NCBI RefSeq assembly: GCF_003025595.1
Contig: NZ_PYMI01000003.1
Coordinates: forward strand, 372,001 to 436,000
From: Photobacterium ganghwense
GTDB taxonomy: Bacteria; Pseudomonadota; Gammaproteobacteria; Enterobacterales; Vibrionaceae
Direction: 5' to 3'
Length of the DNA: 64,000 nucleotides
Part shown: piece after piece, positions 37,708 through 46,554 of the stretch
Numbering within the stretch: the stretch's first letter is position 1
Layout of the letters: each line of letters begins with the position of its first letter
The notes under the pieces: generated by a model
Database searches by the model: none
Seen by the model: the letters and a program-made list of their open reading frames with translations, nothing else
What the model was told of the DNA's origin: nothing
Translations under genes and position numbers: made by a program

Positions 37708-38295
37708 GTGCAGGATTTTAAGGAAGAGTTATTTAATTATCTTCACGAATTTGGTGGTTTCGAGAAGCGTTCAATGTTCGGTGGTACAGGTGTTTTTATC
37801 AACGGTGCCATGTATGCCATCATCACAGATCGCGCTCTTTACCTTCGTGGTGGTGAACAGCTCGATTCTCAATTAATGGCACAGGGGTGTGAAAGGTTCC
37901 GACACGTCAAGCGCAGCACTACCGCTGTAGTGAACTATTACAATGTGACGGATGTGTACCTGCAAGACAAAATCCGCTGTTCTGAGCTGATTCGACACTC
38001 AATTGATGTTGCTGTATCAGAGAAGGTGTATAAGTTATCGGATCAGAGTAAGCGCTTGAGAGATTTACCAAATATGCGCCTGACGCTGGAACGGATGGTA
38101 AAAAAGGCCGGGATTCCGGATGTCAGCAGCTTCGTGGCGCTGGGGGCAGTAGAGGTGTTTCGTAAGGTACGTCAGAGCCAGGGAAAAGACCTGGATCTGA
38201 AGCTGCTCTGGATGTTTGCTGGTGCTATCGACGGTTGTCACTGGACCTTATTGAAAGACGACCATAAGAAGCAGTTATTACGCAGTATTGAATAA
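37708..38295 (+). CDS. tfoX: Competence regulator TfoX/Sxy
   Basis: A 195-residue regulator of natural competence, acting with CRP to induce DNA-uptake genes in Vibrio. N-terminal TfoX domain, residues 1-100: EFGGFEKRSMFGGTGVFINGAMYAII, then KRSTTAVVNYYNVTD. C-terminal TfoX domain, about 110-190: LRDLPNMRLTLERMVKKAGIPDVSSFVALGAVEVFRKVR and LLWMFAGAIDG. GTG start with GGGAG upstream. It is divergent from the LON-domain gene and ends in a strong terminator. TfoX versus TfoY rests on the absence of a GEMM riboswitch. Confidence 0.92.
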   Translation: MQDFKEELFNYLHEFGGFEKRSMFGGTGVFINGAMYAIITDRALYLRGGEQLDSQLMAQGCERFRHVKRSTTAVVNYYNVTDVYLQDKIRCSELIRHSIDVAVSEKVYKLSDQSKRLRDLPNMRLTLERMVKKAGIPDVSSFVALGAVEVFRKVRQSQGKDLDLKLLWMFAGAIDGCHWTLLKDDHKKQLLRSIE

Positions 38296-38324
38296 GTTAT
38301 CGCTCTTATTTTTTAACGGAGTCT

Positions 38325-38352
38325 AAGCCGCCGCCCTTTTGGCGGCTTTTTG
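38325..38352 (+). terminator. Terminator after tfoX
   Basis: AAGCCGCC (38325-38332) pairs with GGCGGCTT (38341-38348), then TTTTGTT. Confidence 0.92.
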
Positions 38353-38391
38353 TTGTATGATGGAGCGCAAATGGTTTGGTGATAATGACTT

Positions 38392-39294
38392 ATGCGACTT
38401 CCACGATTAACCGGTTCGGTGTTGTCAGGACTGCATTGCTTTCTGATTGCTGCCGACCAGATGAGTTTTACCCGTGCAGCCGAGCTGCTGTGCCTGACCC
38501 AGAGTGCGGTCAGCCACAAAATCAAGAACCTGGAAGAAACGCTTGGGGTGAAGCTGTTTATTCGTCAGCCAAGAAAATTGGTGTTGACGGACGAAGGTAA
38601 ACGGCTCAAAGAAGTGGTTGCCCACAATTTCGGTGATATTGCGAATGAGCTGCGGGATCTGAAGACCCTGGATTTAAGCGGTGATCTCAATGTGTCCGTT
38701 CCGCCGACCTTCGCCCAGTGCTGGCTGGTCCCACGTTTGAAGTCATTTGTTGAAAAGTACCCGGCGCTTCGTTTCCACCTGCGCACCCGTAATGAGCTGG
38801 TCGATTTTCAGACTGAATCGTTTGACTGCGCCATTTATTTCGGTAACGGCAAATATCAGGGACTGCATGTCAGTAAAATTATGGATGAAAGCATCATCCC
38901 TGTCTGCAGTCACGAATATGCGGTTGAGCATGGCCTGTATGGTAACCCGGCGAAGCTGTCCTCTTGCCTGCTGTTGCACGATGCGGCGCCGTGGGCCCGT
39001 GCCGGCCGCAATGATGAATGGCAGTACTGGGCACAGCAAAATGGCGTGGCGCTGGCGGAAGCGGGTTGTACATTCGATCGTGCAGACTTGGCACTGCAGG
39101 CTGCGGAGCGGGGGATTGGCGTGGCGATGGGGCGTGCCTCGTTTGTTACCGAGCAATTGGCTTCAGGTCGGCTGGTGGCGCCGTTTACCCTGTCGGTGAC
39201 CTCCCCGCAGAGCTATTATCTGGTGTGCCGTAAAGAAATGGCTACTTCGCCGCGGATCAAGGCTTTTATCGACTGGCTGGAAGAAATTAAATAA
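38392..39294 (+). CDS. dsdC: LysR-type regulator, DsdC-like
   Basis: A 300-residue LysR-type activator. The winged-helix domain, residues 1-75, contains FTRAAELLCLTQSAVSHKIKNLEETLGVKLF; the effector domain follows. Several blocks match E. coli DsdC, activator of D-serine deaminase: IAQCWLVP-like TFAQCWLVPRL, FDCAIYFGNG, MDESIIPVCSHEYA and FDRADLALQAAERGIGVAMGR. No dsdA or dsdX is nearby, so the target may differ. It ends near a bidirectional terminator shared with the convergent outer-membrane protein gene. Confidence 0.8.
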   Translation: MRLPRLTGSVLSGLHCFLIAADQMSFTRAAELLCLTQSAVSHKIKNLEETLGVKLFIRQPRKLVLTDEGKRLKEVVAHNFGDIANELRDLKTLDLSGDLNVSVPPTFAQCWLVPRLKSFVEKYPALRFHLRTRNELVDFQTESFDCAIYFGNGKYQGLHVSKIMDESIIPVCSHEYAVEHGLYGNPAKLSSCLLLHDAAPWARAGRNDEWQYWAQQNGVALAEAGCTFDRADLALQAAERGIGVAMGRASFVTEQLASGRLVAPFTLSVTSPQSYYLVCRKEMATSPRIKAFIDWLEEIK

Positions 39295-39410
39295 CCGGTG
39301 TGAGCCATTACGGCGTCTTAGGCCTGTCAAACGAAGTCTGGCATCAGGTATATGCCATCTGGGGAATGAATGCGACAGGCAAAAAATAGACGCGTTAAAA
39401 AACGGGCAAA

Positions 39411-39440
39411 AAACACCCCGGACTGAGCCGGGGTGTTTTA
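39411..39440. terminator. Bidirectional terminator between dsdC-like gene and OMP gene
   Basis: AAACACCCCGG (39411-39421) pairs with CCGGGGTGTTT (39428-39438), with A/T tracts on both sides. Confidence 0.88.
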
Positions 39441-39520
39441 GACCGGGTAAATCATGCGAGTCGTACGAAATTAACAAGCACTTTAGTTAACAAATGCTTA
39501 AGAATACGTACGTGAGGCAA

Positions 39521-40069
39521 TCAGTACTTAAAGCGCGTTGTCACCAGCACCTGATCGCCGTATACATCATTGAAACGGCCGGCAACACCGATAGAAAACA
39601 GCTCAGTGGCGTGGAAGCGGCCGTAAACACTGCCGATGGTCTTGTCGTGATCATCAATGTTCAGGTGACCAATCTGGCCGCCAACTTCAAGTTGTGGACC
39701 CAGCCACTGACGTACACCGAGGTTCACTTCGATCCCGGTTTTGCCGCCGGAGCTGTCAAACTCGTCTTTATTTTTCACGTTACGGGCTTTCAGCTCACCG
39801 GTAACGTCTGCCCAGTTGTTAACTGGCGCGTGGAAACCCACACCGAAAGCGGCATCCCAGTCGCTGTCAAATTCGGTATCAAGGCTACCCAGAATGTGCG
39901 CGTTCGGATGGATGGACTTGCTGAAGCCAGCGCCGTACGTCAGCGGGCCAACACCAATGCGGGCTTCCGCATAGTCGTAGCTGAAATTGCTCATTGATGG
40001 CGCGTTTTCGGCCTGAGCGGTAGAGATAGAAGCCAGGATTAAACCTGTTGCAAGTAGTATTTTACGCAT
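39521..40069 (-). CDS. YfaZ-like outer-membrane beta-barrel protein
   Basis: A 182-residue secreted protein. Signal peptide residues 1-20 (MRKILLATGLILASISTAQA, cut before ENAP). The mature part is alternating amphipathic beta strands (YDYAEARIGVGPLTYGAGFSK; WDAAFGVGFHAP; GIEVNLGVRQWLGPQLEVGGQIGHL) ending in aromatic-terminated VTTRFKY, the C-terminal Phe/Tyr signature of outer-membrane barrels. It resembles the YfaZ family; the function is unknown. It is monocistronic. Confidence 0.75.
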   Translation of the reverse strand: MRKILLATGLILASISTAQAENAPSMSNFSYDYAEARIGVGPLTYGAGFSKSIHPNAHILGSLDTEFDSDWDAAFGVGFHAPVNNWADVTGELKARNVKNKDEFDSSGGKTGIEVNLGVRQWLGPQLEVGGQIGHLNIDDHDKTIGSVYGRFHATELFSIGVAGRFNDVYGDQVLVTTRFKY

Positions 40070-40244
40070 GTGATTAGTCCAGCAGGGCTAAAAGTGATTG
40101 GCATATTTTAAAGGACAACATTGCGCGATCCTAGATTTTTGCCGGACTCTGTTGTTTTTTTACTGTCAAAAAACGTCAAAAAGGGTAAGGAAGTGCTGGT
40201 TTTGTGATCCTGCCGTCGCTACAGCGGGTTACGGCGATGATGAA

Positions 40245-40275
40245 AAAGGGCAGAGCGACCTGATCACTCTGCCCC
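40245..40275 (-). terminator. Terminator of ldhA
   Basis: GGGCAGAGCGA (40248-40258) pairs with TCACTCTGCCC (mostly, 40264-40274); on the minus strand it is followed by TTTTTCAT. Confidence 0.82.
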
Positions 40276-40306
40276 GAATCATGCCGAGAGTTGGCAGATG
40301 CAGTCG

Positions 40307-41296
40307 TTAAATCAGCTCATTGCCTGAGCGTTCACCTTCTTCAAATTTCTTGATGCTGCTCAGCGTTGACTCGGCGATATTTGTCAGGGCTTCATCGGTG
40401 AGGAATGCCTGATGGCCGGTAAACAGCACATTGTGGCAGGCCGACAAACGACGGAACACGTCATCCTGAATCACGTCGTTTGACTTGTCTTCGAAGAACA
40501 GATCTTTTTCGTTTTCGTATACATCGACACCCAACGCCCCAATCTTGCTTTCTTTCAGCGCGTCAATGGCATCTTTGGAGTTGATCAGCTCGCCCCGGCT
40601 GGTGTTGATGATCATGACGCCATCACGCATTTTCTCGAACGCTGTAGCATCAAGCATGTGGTAATTGTCTTTGTTCATCGGGCAGTGCAGGGTAATAACA
40701 TCTGCCTGCTGATAGATATCATCCAGCGTGGTGTAAGTGACACCCAACTCAATCGCGGCCGGATTTTCAAACGGGTCGTAAGCCAGTACTTTCATTCCCA
40801 GGCCGTTCAGAATACGGATGGTGGCGATCCCGATTTTCCCTGTGCCAATTACACCGACGGTTTTCCCGTGGAAATTGAATCCGGTCAGCCCTTCCAGGGA
40901 GAAGTTCGCATCACGGGTACGCAGGTAAGCGCGGTGAATACGGCGGTTCAGGCAAAGCATCAGGCCAACGGCGTGCTCGGCAATGGCTTCCGGAGAATAG
41001 GCCGGAACACGTACGACCTGAAGCCCAAGTTCCTTGGCGGCAGCCAGATCGACTTTGTCATAGCCAGCACAACGCATTGCAATCAGACGGACGTTTTCTG
41101 ATGCCAGCGACTCCAGCACCGGACGGCTGAGATCATCATTCACGAAGGCACAGACCGCATCATAGCCATGTGCGATCCGCGCGGTTTGTTCCGTCAGGTG
41201 AAAATCGTAGTAATCCAGTGTATGACCAAAATGCTGGTTAATCTGGTCAAAGGATTTCTGGTCGTATTTCTTGGCGCTGAAAACTGCAACTTTCAT
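40307..41296 (-). CDS. ldhA: D-lactate dehydrogenase (fermentative)
   Basis: A 329-residue NAD-dependent 2-hydroxyacid dehydrogenase reducing pyruvate to D-lactate in fermentation. NAD-binding GVIGTGKIGIATIRILNGLGMKVLAYDPF lies at about residues 148-178; the catalytic set is in the INTSRGELIN (Arg), GVDVYENE (Glu) and FTGHQAFLT (His296) blocks. The N-terminal VFSAKKYDQKSFDQIN and MRCAGYDKVDL are as in E. coli LdhA. A CRP-like site lies 65 bp upstream. It is monocistronic with its own terminator. Confidence 0.95.
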   Translation of the reverse strand: MKVAVFSAKKYDQKSFDQINQHFGHTLDYYDFHLTEQTARIAHGYDAVCAFVNDDLSRPVLESLASENVRLIAMRCAGYDKVDLAAAKELGLQVVRVPAYSPEAIAEHAVGLMLCLNRRIHRAYLRTRDANFSLEGLTGFNFHGKTVGVIGTGKIGIATIRILNGLGMKVLAYDPFENPAAIELGVTYTTLDDIYQQADVITLHCPMNKDNYHMLDATAFEKMRDGVMIINTSRGELINSKDAIDALKESKIGALGVDVYENEKDLFFEDKSNDVIQDDVFRRLSACHNVLFTGHQAFLTDEALTNIAESTLSSIKKFEEGERSGNELI

Positions 41297-41360
41297 CGAT
41301 CACCTTTTGAGGTTACCTGCCTGATTCATCGTCTGGCAGTGTGTTATCTGAGATACTTTC

Positions 41361-41376
41361 TGTGATCAAGATAACA
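41361..41376 (-). promoter_or_regulatory. CRP-like site upstream of ldhA
   Basis: TGTGATCAAGATAACA matches the CRP consensus TGTGA-N6-TCACA at nine of ten conserved positions. Its TGATCAAGATAA core also looks FNR-like. It lies 65 bp before the ldhA start codon. Confidence 0.5.
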
Positions 41377-41422
41377 CTATTATAGTGCCTCGCAAAGTAA
41401 TGGTATGACAAATAATAACCAA

Positions 41423-41923
41423 TCAGTTATCGGACAAGGAGAGCCTGCGATCGCTGAGTGCCTGCATCACTCGCTGAGTGTCCAGCACTTGAATCCAGGG
41501 CATTAAATCTTTTTCATGCTCAATGACATAGGTAGTCAGCTGATCAATAACCACCTGCTTCAGGGCATCCCCGTTCCACGGTTTGGCAATGTAGTAATCC
41601 AGGCTGGCATTGTTGACCGCCTGCACGGTTTCTTCCAGCCCGGCCTGACCGGTCAGCAGAACTTTGCGGGCGTCATTGTTTTCTTCCTGGTGGGTGAGCT
41701 CAATCAGGAAATCGATACCGGTTTCGCCGGGCATGATGTGATCACATAGGATCAGCGCCAGCGGGATATGATCCGCGATCGACTCGGCGATCACTTCTTT
41801 GGCTTCATCGACCGATTCGGCAGCCTCAAGCACAAAGTGGTCTTCAAGATCGCTCAGGTCATGGAGTACGCTGTCGAGCACTTCCCGCTCATCATCCACG
41901 CAAAGTATCAGATATTTGTTCAT
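41423..41923 (-). CDS. Response regulator receiver with short conserved C-terminal tail
   Basis: A 166-residue stand-alone receiver. Acidic pair D10-D11, phospho-acceptor Asp61 in CDHIMPGETG, Thr in VLLTGQ and Lys in IAKPW are all intact. After the ~125-residue receiver comes a ~40-residue tail with DLMPWIQVLDTQRVMQAL. The same tail pattern occurs in the receiver at 47985 and in the N-terminal receiver of the adjacent kinase, so these are paralogues. The start overlaps the kinase stop by 4 bp (ATGA), so it is translationally coupled and the likely phosphorylation target. No output domain is present; it may act by protein contact. Confidence 0.88.
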   Translation of the reverse strand: MNKYLILCVDDEREVLDSVLHDLSDLEDHFVLEAAESVDEAKEVIAESIADHIPLALILCDHIMPGETGIDFLIELTHQEENNDARKVLLTGQAGLEETVQAVNNASLDYYIAKPWNGDALKQVVIDQLTTYVIEHEKDLMPWIQVLDTQRVMQALSDRRLSLSDN

Positions 41924-43908
41924 GAGGCCTCCTTCTTAGTGACATCCTCTAAAGGTAACGTGACGATCATCCGTGTGTATTGGCCCGGCTCCGATTCAAC
42001 CCGGATGGTGCCGTTGTGCTGGTGGATGATTTGCTGGCACACCGACAGGCCAATCCCAAGACCAAAGTTGCCTTCGCGCTTGGTGGTGTAATTGAGTTCA
42101 AAAATCTTTTGTTGCTCTTCAGGGGGAATCCCTTTGCCATTGTCTTCGATCACAACCTCAATGGCAGCCTGCTCAGGTTGTGCAGCACCGGGGGCGTTTG
42201 GATTCTCGCTGGCGAACGGCTGGCTCAGCCGCGTGATCACCCGAATTTCGCCGGGCTCGGTAATGGCATCCAGCGCATTGGAAATCAGGTTCGTCCAGAC
42301 CTGTTGCAAGGCAATGGGTTGGCAGGTCAGTGGCGGCAACTGGGCGTATTCTTTGATGAGCGTATGGCGTTTCAGCTTGTTTTCGAAGATGACCAGGGTA
42401 TCTTCCAGCCCTTCATGGATGTCTACCGAATGCAGGGTTTCATCATCCTGGCGGGCATAGCTTTTAAGGCTTTTCACCAAATCCGCAATTCGTTGGGCAC
42501 AGACATTGATAGAGCGCAGGAAGTTGCCCATCTGGTAATAGTGTTCCCACTCGCCCATGACCATGGCTAAATCGCCTTTTTGCGGAAGCAACCACTGGTT
42601 GAGATGGTCAGCGTCGTCAATGCCCATTTGCACCGCTTTGCGAGCCAGCTGGCGATCGCCGACTGCCGGTTCCAGATCTTTGGCCCGCTGGCGGGTTTCT
42701 GAGGTCGACAGAGGGCGGGACTGCATGGCGCGCTGCATGATGATGTGCCCGCGCTCCTGGTTAATTTCGCTGAGCGAGGTGTGGGTTAGTTTACCGATGG
42801 TCTGTTTTAACGTATCGCTGCCACGCAGAATGGCGGACACCGGGTTATTCAGCTCATGGGCCACACCAGCAACCAGCTGTCCCAGCATGGCCATTTTTTC
42901 TTTCTCAATCAGTTGGTGATAGGCTTCATCGAGCGACTTCAGGGTCTGTTGTAAGCGTAGCTCGGTTTTGATGCTGCCTTGCAGGCGTCGGTTGAAGTTC
43001 CTTAACAGCAGGTTGGTAAACAGCGGCAGTAACTCACTGCGTGAGTGCATGACCTTGTTGAAGAGATTACGGTCGAGTTTGATCACCGACGTCTGGCACA
43101 GTGTGACCCCGGTTGAGAAGGAGTTTTCCCCGGTCACGAAAGACATACCGCCGACCAGATGGCCGGGACCCACCCGAACCACCTCATGGCGGCAACCGTG
43201 TTCGTCTTTTTTGTACAGGGCAACTTCCCCTTCGGTAATGAACCACAGAAAACGGTTGGGCTCACCTTCCTGGGTCAGCAGATGGTGCTCGCTATAAGTG
43301 CGGCGGGCACGGTCTTCATCATTACCGGCAAAAAATTCGTGCAGGGCGTCAGACACCTGCTTGGCCAGGCTGGCATCGTCCAGGGTGCTGGTATCCTGAA
43401 TAAAGCCGGAGCGGAACCGATTCATCTGCCGTTCGATGTGCGCGTTCAGAATACGTCGGTGATCCAGCACCTGGCTGTAGCGCAGCCAGTCTTCATCCGG
43501 ATGTTTGAGAATAAAACTGGTCAATTCTTTGATCAGCACCTGGCGTAATTCCTGCTGGCTCCAGGGTTTATTCAGGCAATAGTGCAGCCGTCCTTCATTG
43601 ACGGCCTGCATGATGACGTCCAGCTGCGGTTTGTCGTTGAGCAGCACAGAGCGAGCCTGCTGGCTGGCCGGGTACTGGGCAAGAGCGATCAGGAAATCGA
43701 CGCCTTTATCGGCACCCAGATCGTTATCGCAGATCACCATCGCAACCCGCTGTCCGCCCTGATCAATGTCTCTGAGTACCTCGTGGGCTTCATTCAGGCT
43801 GTAGGCATTGAAAATATCGAAGAGATCCGCAAAGCCGGTCAGTTCCTGATTCAGACGTTCGACGATGCGCGGATCGTCATCGAGGCACACAATTGCAAAA
43901 TTATTCAC
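41920..43908 (-). CDS. Hybrid histidine kinase: receiver - cNMP-binding - HisKA - HATPase
   Basis: A 662-residue cytoplasmic kinase without transmembrane segments. Residues 1-125 are a receiver with Asp61 (CDNDLGADKG) and the tail EDWLRYSQVLDHRRIL at ~145-160; its usual Thr is Asn (VLLND). A cyclic-nucleotide-binding-like domain covers ~205-310 (LLTQEGEPNRFLWFITEGEVALYK; GHLVGGMSFVTGE). The phospho-acceptor His351 is in GVAHELNNPVSAI; an unusual ~90-residue insertion follows before the next helix. The ATPase has NLISNALDAI, EDNGKGIPPEEQ and GLGIGLSVC. It forms an operon with the receiver gene. The ligand is not predictable; the architecture suggests sensing an internal signal. Confidence 0.92.
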   Translation of the reverse strand: MNNFAIVCLDDDPRIVERLNQELTGFADLFDIFNAYSLNEAHEVLRDIDQGGQRVAMVICDNDLGADKGVDFLIALAQYPASQQARSVLLNDKPQLDVIMQAVNEGRLHYCLNKPWSQQELRQVLIKELTSFILKHPDEDWLRYSQVLDHRRILNAHIERQMNRFRSGFIQDTSTLDDASLAKQVSDALHEFFAGNDEDRARRTYSEHHLLTQEGEPNRFLWFITEGEVALYKKDEHGCRHEVVRVGPGHLVGGMSFVTGENSFSTGVTLCQTSVIKLDRNLFNKVMHSRSELLPLFTNLLLRNFNRRLQGSIKTELRLQQTLKSLDEAYHQLIEKEKMAMLGQLVAGVAHELNNPVSAILRGSDTLKQTIGKLTHTSLSEINQERGHIIMQRAMQSRPLSTSETRQRAKDLEPAVGDRQLARKAVQMGIDDADHLNQWLLPQKGDLAMVMGEWEHYYQMGNFLRSINVCAQRIADLVKSLKSYARQDDETLHSVDIHEGLEDTLVIFENKLKRHTLIKEYAQLPPLTCQPIALQQVWTNLISNALDAITEPGEIRVITRLSQPFASENPNAPGAAQPEQAAIEVVIEDNGKGIPPEEQQKIFELNYTTKREGNFGLGIGLSVCQQIIHQHNGTIRVESEPGQYTRMIVTLPLEDVTKKEAS

Positions 43909-44113
43909 CCGTTTGTCCTTTACACTGCGTCACCCTGACGTGTGGTTAAGTGTACCGGAAACCCGGCACTGAGACTGAGAAGCCGATTGCAAACTGACCG
44001 GTAAGTGTATGAAGGTCTCAGTTAAGTTAATGATTAGCCATCGATAAATAGACTGTTCACACGGCTGTGTTAGACTCAGTTTTCGACTCTTGGTTACTGG
44101 GAATCCAAATACA

Positions 44114-45415
44114 ATGTTGAAGAAAATTGGTGCGGTAGGCGGTGCGGTAGCACTGGTGCTTTGTTGGCCGCTGGCGACGGGTCAGATTGGTGAACGAATC
44201 TACCTTGATACACTTGGTCAGTACGACAACCCGTACCTGACCGTCACCAATGACAGCTATGATCGTGGCTACCTGACATCGGAAGTGGTGTCGAAAGTGG
44301 TGTTCAAAGATGAGCTGAAAGCCATTTTTGAAGATGAAGGGCTGCCGACGGAATGGTACTTTAAACATCACGTCAGCCATGGCGTGACGGGTATCAGCTC
44401 AACCAGCGAACTGATGGTCAACGATGACATTAAACCGGTGATCAAACAGCTGTGGGGAGAGAATGCGATTCCGGTTGCATTTACCACCCAGACCGCGATT
44501 ACTCGCTCAACCGACTTTACGTTCACCATGAATCCGATCAAAGTGGATAACCTCAATGGTAACCGTGCCGATGTTGCGGCGTTTGTGATGACTGGTAGCG
44601 TAAATGCTGATGGGGCCGGCGAATTTTATTACAAACTGCCGACGGCGAGCCTGACGACGGTAGCCAGCGAAGAGATGCAGCTTGAAGGCCTGGAAGGCAG
44701 CGGGAAAGGCCGTCTGGACCGCCAGTTCTGGATCGGCAGCCAGAATCTCAGCCTGAACAGCGTCAGCTTTAAAGACCTGTCGGCAGAGAAAAGCGTTGAT
44801 ATCAACCGTATTTCCATCGACATGAATAACGTTCTGTCTGAACCTGCAGAAAAAGGCGCGTCTCCGATCCTGACCAACACCAATCAGGTGACGGTGGGGA
44901 ACCTGACTTCGCTGGATGGCGAGCAGTACAAAGACTTTAATTTCCAGTTGTCTTTCGCTGGGCTGGATTATCCGGCAATCAGCCGACTGGGAGAGTTGTC
45001 TGAACGCTTTGAGCAGCAGATGACAGAAGATCAGGTACGTGAAGCCGCAGAAGCACTGGATGAGCTGGTGGCCAAAGGTCTGACGTTTTCCATCAGCGAC
45101 CTGAGTGTGATGACACCGCAGGGCAGCGTCAAAAGCCACCTGAGCCTGACGGTTTCCCCGGGGCTGGAGCGCGCTTCTGAAAACATGGCGCGTATCGCCG
45201 AGAATGTCACAGGTGACATTCAGCTTAGCCTGCCGGTTGAGTTGGTTGAGGCTGACCCGGTACTGAGCGAGCGTGCTACTATGATGGAGCAAAGCAGCAT
45301 CGTTGAGCGTAACGAGACCCACTATCTGCTTAATATGAAGATTGATGGTGACAAGATCATTCTGGCATCCGGCGATCAGTTGCCACTGGCTATGTTGTTT
45401 ATGCTATTCATGTAA
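44114..45415 (+). CDS. DUF945 (YdgA-like) envelope protein
   Basis: A 433-residue protein with an N-terminal hydrophobic segment (residues 2-19, GAVGGAVALVLCWPLAT) that is a signal anchor or signal peptide, followed by a long beta-rich region. DUF945 proteins such as E. coli YdgA are anchored in the inner membrane and face the periplasm; their role is unknown. A Met-rich hydrophobic end (PLAMLFMLFM) closes it. ATG 44114 is preferred to a GTG eight codons upstream because the signal segment then starts correctly. It is divergent from the kinase gene. Confidence 0.82.
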   Translation: MLKKIGAVGGAVALVLCWPLATGQIGERIYLDTLGQYDNPYLTVTNDSYDRGYLTSEVVSKVVFKDELKAIFEDEGLPTEWYFKHHVSHGVTGISSTSELMVNDDIKPVIKQLWGENAIPVAFTTQTAITRSTDFTFTMNPIKVDNLNGNRADVAAFVMTGSVNADGAGEFYYKLPTASLTTVASEEMQLEGLEGSGKGRLDRQFWIGSQNLSLNSVSFKDLSAEKSVDINRISIDMNNVLSEPAEKGASPILTNTNQVTVGNLTSLDGEQYKDFNFQLSFAGLDYPAISRLGELSERFEQQMTEDQVREAAEALDELVAKGLTFSISDLSVMTPQGSVKSHLSLTVSPGLERASENMARIAENVTGDIQLSLPVELVEADPVLSERATMMEQSSIVERNETHYLLNMKIDGDKIILASGDQLPLAMLFMLFM

Positions 45416-45475
45416 TGTAAAGCATGTAAATCCCTCGTTCTTGCCGCAAAATCGGCATTAAAAACGGGTTCTTTC

Positions 45476-45503
45476 AAAGCCGTCCTCAGGGGCGGTTTTT
45501 TTT
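45476..45503 (+). terminator. Terminator after the DUF945 gene
   Basis: AAAGCCGTCC pairs with GGGCGGTTT(T) (G-U pairs allowed) around a TCAG loop, followed by eight T. Confidence 0.85.
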
Positions 45504-45716
45504 GTGTCTTTTTGATGTCGTTTTTATGTCATAGAAGGTAACGATTACTGAAATCGGTATTTTCTATTTAGTAATGTCAACGAAATAGACGACACTTATA
45601 TCAAAAGGAGGTGCTCTCACAGAGGAGCCACCATAGTGACAATAATGATTTGAAGACGGCCGGAAATCATCATCGCGCCGGTTTCAGAATGAAAAAGATA
45701 GGTTATAGGGGGATGC

Positions 45717-46133
45717 ATGGAATCATTGAAAGTGAAAGATTACATGAATATGCGCCCGGTGACATTTGAGCCTAAGATGTCACTTGCCAAGGCCTTAGAT
45801 AAATTGCTGACGTCCAAGCAAATCGGTGGCCCGGTGGTGGATGAGAACCGCAGAGTGGTGGGATTTTTGTCTGAGCAGGACATGATCCACAAATTGCTGA
45901 AAGTCGGGTACTACTGTCAGGATACCCACACCGTGGAAGAGTGCATGCGACCTGATGTGCTGACGGTTTCTCCGGATGACTCCATTATTGAGCTGGCGGA
46001 AACAATGGCCGGTCAGAAGCCTAAGATTTATCCGGTTGTGGAGCGGAACCAATTAATCGGTGTAATTACCCGCCGTGACGTTCTGACCGCAATCAGTAAC
46101 CAAATCGGGGATTGCTTTAAACATCCGGTGTAG
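45717..46133 (+). CDS. CBS-domain pair protein
   Basis: A 138-residue Bateman module protein. CBS1 is at about residues 7-60 (VKDYMNMRPVTFEPKMSLAKALDKLL; GGPVVDENRRVVGFLSEQDM), CBS2 at about 75-130 (VEECMRPDVLTVSPDDSIIELAETMAG; YPVVERNQLIGVITRRDVL). It is 138 residues with no attached effector domain. Nearby genes encode a transporter and receivers, so it may modulate one of them through adenine nucleotides; this is inference. An alternative ATG four bases upstream is out of frame. It has its own terminator. Confidence 0.85.
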   Translation: MESLKVKDYMNMRPVTFEPKMSLAKALDKLLTSKQIGGPVVDENRRVVGFLSEQDMIHKLLKVGYYCQDTHTVEECMRPDVLTVSPDDSIIELAETMAGQKPKIYPVVERNQLIGVITRRDVLTAISNQIGDCFKHPV

Positions 46134-46190
46134 TCCGGTTTTGAACTCGTGTAGGGACACCTTTCCCATTTCGCGATTACGCTTCTCTCC

Positions 46191-46220
46191 AGGCCAGCCT
46201 GAATAGGTTGGCTTTATTTT
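46191..46220 (+). terminator. Terminator after the CBS gene
   Basis: GCCAGCCT pairs with AGGTTGGC around a GAAT loop (46193-46212), followed by TTTATTTT. Confidence 0.78.
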
Positions 46221-46274
46221 ATCCGTTGAGCGGTCATTTCTTTGACGAGAAGCCCCACAGATAACAGCACTTTC

Positions 46275-46305
46275 CTGTTACTTATCATGTGCTTGATAGT
46301 AACAG
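46275..46305 (+). promoter_or_regulatory. Inverted repeat upstream of the DASS transporter
   Basis: CTGTTAC-T-TATCA (46275-46287) pairs with TGATA-GTAACAG (46294-46305), a 12-bp stem with one bulge and a TGTGCT loop, 250 bp before the transporter start. It has no T run, so it is more like an operator or leader structure than a terminator. The remaining ~250 bp to the transporter hold no gene. Confidence 0.45.
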
Positions 46306-46554
46306 CCACAAGGTTCCTCAAACCTGCCTCACAGATTTACGTTAAAGTCCTGTGACTTCACTGGTTTCTTGATCTAACGCCGGGAACAAACCCCTTCCAT
46401 CTGACAAGGTGCGGTTGATTTATGGCCTCCGTCGACGCGTCTCAGTCGAATGAATGTCTGAGAGCCTGGCACCGGTAACGTTTGCTTACGACACTACTTT
46501 ACCGGATTGGATTTGTTGGTACTTGTTATTGAGTCTTAAGGGATTGTTGCCACT

